Position numbers and translations under genes: made by a program | Part shown: positions 32,270-39,272 of the stretch, piece after piece | Layout of the letters: each line of letters starts with the position of its first letter | Numbering within the stretch: position 1 is the first letter of the stretch | Source of the DNA: an uncultured Lachnospiraceae bacterium | GTDB lineage: Bacteria > Bacillota > Clostridia > Lachnospirales > Lachnospiraceae | Reading direction: 5' to 3' | Length of the DNA stretch: 56,524 nucleotides | Assembly: GCA_902789735.1 (NCBI GenBank) | Contig: CADAOZ010000016.1 | Span: forward strand, 1 to 56,524 | The notes under the pieces: model-generated | What the model saw: the letters and a program-made list of their open reading frames with translations, nothing else | What the model was told of the DNA's origin: nothing | Database searches by the model: none

Positions 32270-33607
32270 ATGTTCTATTTATTTACAAAAAAAATCGTAT
32301 CTGATTTCCAGATCATCATATTGGCATTTGCGTGTGTGATCCTGCTGGGCGGGATCCTGCTGATGCTCCCGGTTTCTTCCGCCGCCGGTCTCTGGACTCC
32401 TTTTTCAGAGGCGCTGTTCACATCCACATCGGCTGTCTGCGTAACAGGGCTGGTCGTTCACGATACCATGACCTACTGGAGCATATTCGGCAAAACGGTC
32501 ATCCTGCTGCTGATCCAGACTGGAGGTATGGGTGTTGTTACACTTTCTGCCATGGTTCTTTCCGTGACCGGACACAAGCTCGGCCTGGTCCAGCGGACGC
32601 TGATCCAGGATTCGATCGGGAGCGAACATATGGGGGGACTTGTCCGTATGGTCCGCTTTATTGTAAAGGTCATGCTGACCGTTGAAGGGATCGGAGCCTG
32701 TTTTCTGGCAACGGTCTTCATTCCCCTGTACGGTCCGCTGAAAGGAGCTGCTTTTTCCGTATTCCATTCGGTCTCAGCCTTCTGCAACGCGGGATTTGAC
32801 CTGATGGGAGAACAGGGCGAGTATTCTTCCCTGACCGGCTTCGCGGCCAATCCGGTCGTGACCCTGACCATCTCCCTGCTGATCATTCTGGGAGGCATCG
32901 GATTCTTTACCTGGAAAGACTTCATTGACCACGGCCTGAAATTCAGAAGATACAGGATGCAGACAAAAGCCATTCTGGTGATGACAGCAGCCCTGCTCCT
33001 GCTGCCTGCCATCTACCTGTTCATGGCAGAGTATGGAAATCTTCCTCTGGGAGAGAGACTCCTCGCTGCGATTTTTCAGGCGGTCACGCCAAGGACGGCC
33101 GGTTTTAATACAACAGACCTGACCCAGATGAGCGGAACAGGACAGGCGGTCACGGTCATCCTGATGCTGATCGGCGGCGCTCCCGGCTCTACAGCCGGCG
33201 GCATGAAGGTTACGACCATTTTTGTGATTCTGGCCACATGCGCCAGCGTGTTCGGCGGGGAGGAGGAATGCAGCGGATTCGGACGCAGTATTGACAATAA
33301 GGTCATCAGTCAGTCCATGGCGCTCATGACCATCTACATGACCCTGTTCCTTGTATCCGGCGCTGTCATCTGTTCTCTCGAACAGCAGCCGCTCCATATC
33401 TGTCTGTTCGAGTCCGCTTCCGCGATTGGTACAGTAGGACTTACACTGGGGATCACGCCCACTCTGGGACTGATATCCAAAATCATTCTGATCGCCCTCA
33501 TGTTCCTTGGAAGGACCGGGGGGCTGACCATAGCCTGGGCACTGTTCCGGATCCAGGGACCTGCGGTCAACAGAAAATATCCGAAAGGCAACATAGCGGT
33601 AGGTTGA
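32270..33607 (+). CDS. ktrB: Potassium uptake membrane subunit KtrB/TrkH
   Basis: The 445-residue K+ translocating subunit. Four pore-helix repeats are visible, each with a selectivity-filter Gly: SAVCVTGLV, FCNAGFD, TPRTAGFNT and SAIGTVGLTLG. Length and the partner KtrA downstream fit the Na+-dependent KtrAB system. A near-perfect AAAGGAGGTGA lies upstream, but 13 bases from the ATG. First gene of a five-gene operon with KdpDE-like regulators. Confidence 0.92.
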   Translation: MFYLFTKKIVSDFQIIILAFACVILLGGILLMLPVSSAAGLWTPFSEALFTSTSAVCVTGLVVHDTMTYWSIFGKTVILLLIQTGGMGVVTLSAMVLSVTGHKLGLVQRTLIQDSIGSEHMGGLVRMVRFIVKVMLTVEGIGACFLATVFIPLYGPLKGAAFSVFHSVSAFCNAGFDLMGEQGEYSSLTGFAANPVVTLTISLLIILGGIGFFTWKDFIDHGLKFRRYRMQTKAILVMTAALLLLPAIYLFMAEYGNLPLGERLLAAIFQAVTPRTAGFNTTDLTQMSGTGQAVTVILMLIGGAPGSTAGGMKVTTIFVILATCASVFGGEEECSGFGRSIDNKVISQSMALMTIYMTLFLVSGAVICSLEQQPLHICLFESASAIGTVGLTLGITPTLGLISKIILIALMFLGRTGGLTIAWALFRIQGPAVNRKYPKGNIAVG

Positions 33608-33705
33608 CCCTGTTTAGGAACTGCAAAAAGATGTAAAATAGCAGAAAGGAGTATAAACAGTTATCCTCCCGGGATAGATGCATACAGAGTAAGAGAGGAC
33701 AGAGC

Positions 33706-34353
33706 ATGAAAACCATATTGATGATCGGACTGGGCAGATTCGGAACAAATACATCCCGCAGGCTGTGTGAGCTTGGACACGAAGTCATGGGCGTTGACAG
33801 GCGCCGGGAATCGGTGGAGAACGCCATGCGGTGGCTGACCAGCGGCCAGATCGGGGACAGTACGGACGAGAAATTCCTCAGGTCCCTGGGCGTTCGGAAT
33901 TTTGATATCTGTTTTGTTTCCATGGGTGATGATTTCAAGAGCTCCCTGGTCACGACCACCCTGCTGAAAGAACTGGGCGTCTCCTATGTGGTAGCAGTCG
34001 CTGAAGAGGATGTGCAGGAATATCTGCTTAAGAGAGTAGGCGCTGATGAGGTCATCTATCCTCAGAAGCAGCTTGGTGAGTGGGCGGCTGTAAAATACAG
34101 CTCCGACCATGTAACCGATTATTTCAGGATTGACGGAGAGTGCGCGGTCTACGAGGTAGATGTGCCCCGTAAATGGATCGGGCACGGCATCGGTGAGATC
34201 GATATCCGCAGACGCTATGGAATCAGTATCATAGGGATCAGAGAACACGGCCATACAGATGTGCTGATTCATCCCGACACCGTCCTGTCGGGGAAAATGA
34301 CCCTGCTGGTCGTTGGAGACGATAAGAAGATTCAGAAATGTTTCCGCATCTGA
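33706..34353 (+). CDS. ktrA: Potassium uptake regulatory subunit KtrA/TrkA
   Basis: A 215-residue cytoplasmic ring-forming subunit that gates KtrB on nucleotide binding. The N-terminal RCK Rossmann domain has MIGLGRFGTN, the acidic nucleotide-binding VDRR and GDSTDEKFLRSLG. The C-terminal RCK_C domain (about 140 to 215, with GKMTLLVVG) is the likely cyclic-di-AMP site in this family. One RCK copy, as in KtrA and not the double TrkA. AGAGGA before the ATG. Confidence 0.92.
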   Translation: MKTILMIGLGRFGTNTSRRLCELGHEVMGVDRRRESVENAMRWLTSGQIGDSTDEKFLRSLGVRNFDICFVSMGDDFKSSLVTTTLLKELGVSYVVAVAEEDVQEYLLKRVGADEVIYPQKQLGEWAAVKYSSDHVTDYFRIDGECAVYEVDVPRKWIGHGIGEIDIRRRYGISIIGIREHGHTDVLIHPDTVLSGKMTLLVVGDDKKIQKCFRI

Positions 34354-34476
34354 CCAGCTGAAAAATCCCGCCTTTCCGGATTCTGAATTAAGTAAAAATT
34401 GAATCTGTTCCGGGCGGACAGGAGAGAAGTCCGTTTCAGAACAGATGAATACAGATCCGGAAGAGGTGGGAGAAGA

Positions 34477-34680
34477 ATGACAAATGTTGTACTGATACTG
34501 GTCATGATACTTGCAATGATCCTGGGCTTTCTGTTTACCATGAGTCTGGTCGGCCTGATCACGAGGCCCCGCGATAAAAAACACAGAGGTATTGCAGGAA
34601 AGAACCGAAAGCGGGATCACGGGAAAAACGCGGAAGGAAATTACGATGGCAGCGCAGGCAGACACAATTCCGACATATAA
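34477..34680 (+). CDS. Small single-span membrane protein in the Ktr operon
   Basis: A 67-residue protein with one N-terminal membrane helix (about residues 4 to 28, after MTNVVLILVMIL) and a basic, hydrophilic tail rich in Lys, Arg and Gly. GGTGGGAGAAG lies upstream. Its last 35 bases overlap the KdpD-like gene in another frame. Position and topology recall KdpF, the 30-residue peptide of the Kdp pump, but no sequence match is claimed. It may be a Ktr accessory subunit or a contact partner of the sensor. Confidence 0.55.
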   Translation: MTNVVLILVMILAMILGFLFTMSLVGLITRPRDKKHRGIAGKNRKRDHGKNAEGNYDGSAGRHNSDI

Positions 34681-36511
34681 TGAAGAAAACGCAGGCGGGG
34701 ATCATATCCTCGCCTGCATTTCCGCGTCTCCGACCAGCGGTCATGTGCTGGAGGAAGCCGCGGTCGTTGCCCATATGCTGAATGCCCGCTTCACAGCCGT
34801 GCATGTGCAGTCGGACGCAGGCAGACCTCTTTCCCCAAAAGAAAACGCCACGCTGCAGGAAAATATAGAAAGGGCAAAAAAGGCGGGTGCCCGGGTCGTT
34901 TCACTGAAAGGCCAGGATATCGCGTATGAGATCGCCCACTATGCCAGGCTGTCCGGCGTGACCCGGATCGTGATCGGACAGAGCGCTTTCAGCGGCGGCA
35001 GACTTTTTTCCAAATCACTGACGGACAAGCTGCTGGAATACGCGCCCGGCATTGATATTTATATTATCCCGGACCGGAAAGCCATGCCCCGCCTGGATCA
35101 GGGATCCCGGCAGAAGCCGGTCTTTTATCTGCGGGATCTGATCAGCTGTATCCTGGTCTTTCTGCTCAGTACGGCTATTTGTGAACTGTTCCGGAAAATG
35201 CATTTCAGTGAAGCCAATATCATCATGGTCTATATTCTGGCGACTGTCGTGAACAGTGTTATCACGGAGCACCGAATTTACGGTCTGGTTTCGTCACTGC
35301 TTGGCATTTTCCTGTTCAATTACCTGTTTACCGAACCGCGGTTTACTCTTTTTGTATATGAGACCGGTTATCAGTCGACCTTTCTGATCATGTTCCTGGT
35401 GGCCTTTATTACGGGCTCTCTGGCGGAGAACCTGCGGGCCAAGGCCAGGGAATCGGCGGAAGTGGCCTACCGGACCCAGATCCTGCTGGACACCAATGTC
35501 ATGCTGGAGAAGGTACGGGGTGAGGAGGAGATCCTCAGCGCTTCCCTGCGGCAGATGGAAAAGCTGCTGGAGCGCAAGATCGTTTTTACACGAGAGATAC
35601 GGGAAGGGACGGACGATAAGGACGGCTTTGAATATTTTACCCTGAAAGTGCGGGATGAGGCCATCGGCTCCGTCGGCGTGGACGGGACCCAGGACCCCCT
35701 GCATTATTATGAGCGGAGCCTCCTGCAGTCCGTTATGGGAGAATGTTCCCTGGCGCTGGAAAACGACCGCAACCGAAAAGCCCGGGAGGAAGCCGAGCTG
35801 AAGGCCCAGGCGGAGACCCTCCGGGCCAACCTGCTCAGGACCATATCCCATGACCTGCGTACGCCGCTGACTGCCATTTCCGGCCACGCTTCCAACCTGC
35901 TGACGGAGGAGTCCAGGATTGACGACGGAACACGCCGGGAAATGTATAAGGATATTTATGATGAATCTCTGTGGCTGATCGATCTGGTAGAGAACCTGCT
36001 GTCGATTTCCCGGATCGTCGACGGACGCATGCAGCTGCAGATGGAGACGGAGGATCTCCGGGATATAGTGGAGGAAAGCATCAGCCATATCCGGATCAAA
36101 TCCGGGGAGCACCTGCTGCGGACCGCCTTCGGGGAGGAAATCATCCTGATCAAGGGGGATGCGCGTCTGCTGATGCAGGTCGTGATCAACCTGGTCAACA
36201 ACGCGGTCCGTTATACCCGGCCGGGTTCGGAAATACTGGTCACCTGTCACAGGGAGGGCCCTGTGGCAAAGGTCTGTGTCAGTGACAATGGCCCGGGAAT
36301 ACCGGACGCGGAAAAGGAAAAAATATTCGAGATGTTCTACAGCCTGAGCAACACCGCGGGCGACAACGTCAGGAGTACAGGGCTGGGACTCGCCCTCTGC
36401 CGTTCGATCATAGACGCCCATGGCGGGGAGATCCACGCGGAGGATAATATCCCCTGCGGAAGCCGGTTCGTCTTTACGCTTCCGGCACTGGAGGTGAATA
36501 TGCATGAGTAA
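34646..36511 (+). CDS. KdpD-like sensor histidine kinase without the N-terminal KdpD domain
   Basis: A 621-residue kinase. Residues of about 15 to 145 form a Usp-like domain (ILACISASPTSGHVLEEA), 160 to 265 a four-helix DUF4118 membrane region, 290 to 380 a GAF-like linker, then HisKA with ISHDLRTPLTAISGHA (His near 402) and HATPase with DNGPGIPDAEKEKIFEMFY and TGLGLALCRSI. Classical KdpD (about 890 residues) has an extra N-terminal domain with Walker motifs, absent here. Start 34646 is chosen for GGAAGGAA. The partner regulator overlaps by 8 bases. Likely senses K+ or cyclic di-AMP and controls ktr. Confidence 0.82.
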   Translation: MAAQADTIPTYNEENAGGDHILACISASPTSGHVLEEAAVVAHMLNARFTAVHVQSDAGRPLSPKENATLQENIERAKKAGARVVSLKGQDIAYEIAHYARLSGVTRIVIGQSAFSGGRLFSKSLTDKLLEYAPGIDIYIIPDRKAMPRLDQGSRQKPVFYLRDLISCILVFLLSTAICELFRKMHFSEANIIMVYILATVVNSVITEHRIYGLVSSLLGIFLFNYLFTEPRFTLFVYETGYQSTFLIMFLVAFITGSLAENLRAKARESAEVAYRTQILLDTNVMLEKVRGEEEILSASLRQMEKLLERKIVFTREIREGTDDKDGFEYFTLKVRDEAIGSVGVDGTQDPLHYYERSLLQSVMGECSLALENDRNRKAREEAELKAQAETLRANLLRTISHDLRTPLTAISGHASNLLTEESRIDDGTRREMYKDIYDESLWLIDLVENLLSISRIVDGRMQLQMETEDLRDIVEESISHIRIKSGEHLLRTAFGEEIILIKGDARLLMQVVINLVNNAVRYTRPGSEILVTCHREGPVAKVCVSDNGPGIPDAEKEKIFEMFYSLSNTAGDNVRSTGLGLALCRSIIDAHGGEIHAEDNIPCGSRFVFTLPALEVNMHE

Positions 36512-37229
36512 GCTGAAAATACTGGTCGTTGAAGATGAGATGCCGGTAAGGAATCTGATCAGAACTACTTTAGAGACACATGAATATACCTATCTGTCCG
36601 CGGAGGACGGAAAATCCGCCCTGATGCTGGCTTCTTCTGTCAATCCGGACCTGATCCTGCTGGATCTGGGCCTGCCGGATATGGACGGGATCGAGATCAT
36701 CCGGCGGATCCGGACCTGGTCCAATATGCCGATCATCGTCCTGACGGCCAGAAGCGAGGTGACAGACAAGATCCTGGCCCTGGACTGCGGAGCGGATGAT
36801 TATCTGACCAAGCCTTTTGACGTGGAGGAGCTGCTGGCCAGGATCCGCGTCACCCAGCGCCGGCTGACAGTCATGCAGGCCAGGCTGCCGGAGGAGCGCG
36901 TATTCATGAACGGCGCCCTGAGAATCGACTTTGCCGAGGGCTGCGCCTATGTGGATGATGTACCGCTCAAGCTGACCCCCAGTGAGTATAAACTGCTGTG
37001 TATTCTGGGCAGGAACTGCGGCAAAGTCCTGACATACCGTTTTATTTCAAAAGAAATATGGGGCAATGAATGGGAGAACAATATAGCTTCTCTCCGGGTC
37101 TTTGTGACTACGCTCCGGAAAAAGATTGAGAAAAAGGGAGAATCCCAGTCCTATATCCAGACCCATGTCGGGGTCGGCTACCGCATGGTCAACCACGCGG
37201 AGGGACCGGCCGGCAGCGTGGACGGCTGA
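36504..37229 (+). CDS. kdpE: KdpE-like response regulator
   Basis: A 241-residue OmpR-family regulator. The receiver has the acidic VVEDEMPVR start, phospho-acceptor Asp54 in ILLDLGLPDMDG and the Lys in LTKPFDVEE. The C-terminal winged helix ends HVGVGYRMV. GGAGGTGA inside the upstream kinase gene precedes the ATG. As no kdpFABC is present, the likely target is the phased repeat at 32172-32222 before ktrB, an inference. Confidence 0.85.
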   Translation: MSKLKILVVEDEMPVRNLIRTTLETHEYTYLSAEDGKSALMLASSVNPDLILLDLGLPDMDGIEIIRRIRTWSNMPIIVLTARSEVTDKILALDCGADDYLTKPFDVEELLARIRVTQRRLTVMQARLPEERVFMNGALRIDFAEGCAYVDDVPLKLTPSEYKLLCILGRNCGKVLTYRFISKEIWGNEWENNIASLRVFVTTLRKKIEKKGESQSYIQTHVGVGYRMVNHAEGPAGSVDG

Positions 37230-37350
37230 CCGGACTGCATGGAAAAAGACCGGATACAGGACCGGCCTTATAGAAGCGGCCTGCAAAAAAGAAATCTGAC
37301 AGAGCAGCAGGCCTGTAAGAAAGAGACGGATCCGGCATCATAGCCGCAAA

Positions 37351-37384
37351 AAACAGCCCCCCGCTTTACGGAGGGGCTGTTTTG
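37351..37384 (+). terminator. Terminator of the ktr-kdp operon
   Basis: AAAACAGCCCC pairs with GGGGCTGTTTT (about 11 bp) around a 12-base loop. Also usable by the convergent DUF362 gene. Confidence 0.82.
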
Positions 37385-37409
37385 AAATGCAGGAGAAAAG
37401 GTTCCGCAA

Positions 37410-38567
37410 TCAGGAAGGGCGGTCCTCATGTGTCAGGATATATTCTTTCAGGGACCGGTAGATCCGGTCTTCCGTGGGCGGGCAGCCCGGGACGGAGAAG
37501 TCGAACCCGGATGTACAGCGGCCGATCCCGACCGCGCCGGTCTTACCCCGGAATCCCTGTCCGATGCAGATCTTGTCCGGCAGCAGGGCCATGAGGCGGT
37601 CCAGCAGTCCCTCTTCCTTCAGCATCTGCAGGGCGGGGATCAGATACCCGTAGCAGGCGCTGCAGGATTCGACCTCTTCGACGGCGTCCTGCAGGGCAAC
37701 GATCTTTCTTTCCCGGGGCAGCGCTTCCGGCGAGGACTGGCCGATCACGCGGATCCGGGCGCTTTCCAGGTCCATGCTGCCGCTGCCCAGGGCTGCAGCC
37801 ATGGGGATATAGGGAACATCCGCCGGATCCAGGTGCATGAGCCGGCAGACCAGCGTGTCCGTCAGGACCGGGTCTCTGGCAGCCATCAGGCAGTTGCGTA
37901 CGACCGGGTTGCCTCCGTCTTCGAAATCCAGATCCCCGCAGATATGGTCGACAAGGATAAAATCCTGACGGATCCCCGCGGAAAGGTGGGCGATGGGCTT
38001 ATGCAGGCCCATGGAATGGAAATGCCTCTTTTCGGAATTGGGGATCAGGCCCTTCATATTCTTCAGGGCGCAGGTCATACGGGTCTGGCAATGGCCTTTC
38101 AGGACCGGTACGTTGATCAGAAAATCAAAGGTATCCACACAGTTGCAGATACGCAGCTGCAGACCGGCACAGTCCTTTTTATGGAATTTGTCTTTCTGGG
38201 CGTCCAGCAGGGGAACCCCGTATCTGGCGGACAGGGCGTTATAGCCGCAGACCTCAAAGGCTTCGGAAGTGGTATCCCCGACCCAGGAGCCTTCGGCGAT
38301 CACCAGATTGTTGAAGCCGTGCGCCTGCAGATATTCGATAATACCTGCCACCACCTCCGGATGGGTCGTGGCGCCCCAGGAGGCCTCTGAAGCGGAGACC
38401 AGATTGGGCTTGATGCCGATCCTGGCACCGGGGGCGGGGATCAGCCCTGCCAGATCCGCTTCTTCCAGAAGGCGGAAGGTATTCTTCTTATAATCTGTTC
38501 CGTAAATCTGGAGTATTTCATTCTTTCGCATTGGTTTATATACGGATATATCCGTTCGTCCTTTCAT
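37410..38567 (-). CDS. DUF362-domain protein
   Basis: A 385-residue protein of the DUF362 group, function not established. Typical segments are IGIKPNLVSASE, HPEVVAGIIEYL, VPVLKGHCQTRMTCALKNMKG (cut here to the core KGHCQTRMTCALKNMKG) and a SCSACYGYL Cys pair. No ferredoxin domain is attached, unlike some relatives. The start is uncertain: ATG 38567 has no ribosome site, ATG 38531 lies 24 bases after AAAGGACG, and a 14-bp palindrome separates them. Confidence 0.75.
   Translation of the reverse strand: MKGRTDISVYKPMRKNEILQIYGTDYKKNTFRLLEEADLAGLIPAPGARIGIKPNLVSASEASWGATTHPEVVAGIIEYLQAHGFNNLVIAEGSWVGDTTSEAFEVCGYNALSARYGVPLLDAQKDKFHKKDCAGLQLRICNCVDTFDFLINVPVLKGHCQTRMTCALKNMKGLIPNSEKRHFHSMGLHKPIAHLSAGIRQDFILVDHICGDLDFEDGGNPVVRNCLMAARDPVLTDTLVCRLMHLDPADVPYIPMAAALGSGSMDLESARIRVIGQSSPEALPRERKIVALQDAVEEVESCSACYGYLIPALQMLKEEGLLDRLMALLPDKICIGQGFRGKTGAVGIGRCTSGFDFSVPGCPPTEDRIYRSLKEYILTHEDRPS
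38542..38555. promoter_or_regulatory. 14-bp perfect palindrome at the DUF362 gene start
   Basis: ACGGATATATCCGT reads the same on both strands. It lies between the two possible start codons of the DUF362 gene and 94 bases before the divergent HD gene, so it could be an operator for both. Confidence 0.4.
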
Positions 38568-38649
38568 CAGGTATAATTGATTACAGTGTTGTATATTTTT
38601 GGAAAAATGTCAACCGTCCGGGAATGACGGAGAAAAGGCAGGGAACGAT

Positions 38650-39255
38650 ATGGAGGAACGTTTAAAACAGCAGATGGCATTCGCCCTGGAGATCGATCAG
38701 GAAAAGAATATCTTCCGGCAGACCCATCTGTCCGGACACGGACGGAATGAAAATGACGCCGAGCACGCCTGGCATATGGCCATCATGGCCTACCTGCTGC
38801 GGGAGTATTCCAATGAACCGGTCGATATCGGAAAAGTCATGATCATGTGCCTGATTCATGATATCGTGGAGATTGACGCCGGGGATACCTATGCCTATGA
38901 TCCGGAAGGACTGAAGACCCAGAAAGCCAGGGAGGAAGCTGCCAAAGAGAGGATTTTTTCCCTGCTGCCGGCGGATCAGAAAGAGGAACTGACAGCCCTG
39001 TTTGATGAGTTCGAGGCCTATGAGACGGCAGAATCCAGATTTGCCCATGTCATGGATAACCTGCAGCCCCTGATGCTCAACAACAGCAATGACGGAGGCG
39101 ACTGGCGGGAACATCAGGTGAACGCCGATCAGGTCAGGGGACGTCAGTCCAAAAACCGTCTGGGTTCGGAAACACTTTTCCGGCTGACGGACGCCATTAT
39201 TCAGGAACATATCGAAAAGGGAAATATTAAACCCGGCAGGGCAGAACGGAAGTAA
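38650..39255 (+). CDS. HD-domain phosphohydrolase (YfbR/HDDC2-like 5'-nucleotidase)
   Basis: A 201-residue metal-dependent phosphohydrolase. HD residues are visible: EHAWH (His39), the His70-Asp71 pair in LIHDIVEID, and a later Asp in HVMDNLQPL. Family members such as E. coli YfbR dephosphorylate deoxynucleoside monophosphates. The start at 38650 is preferred (AGGGAACG upstream). The gene is 17 bases before the adenosine-deaminase-like gene, so the two are likely co-transcribed and may act on consecutive nucleotide substrates. Confidence 0.82.
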   Translation: MEERLKQQMAFALEIDQEKNIFRQTHLSGHGRNENDAEHAWHMAIMAYLLREYSNEPVDIGKVMIMCLIHDIVEIDAGDTYAYDPEGLKTQKAREEAAKERIFSLLPADQKEELTALFDEFEAYETAESRFAHVMDNLQPLMLNNSNDGGDWREHQVNADQVRGRQSKNRLGSETLFRLTDAIIQEHIEKGNIKPGRAERK

Positions 39256-39272
39256 CAGGCAGGAGACATAGC

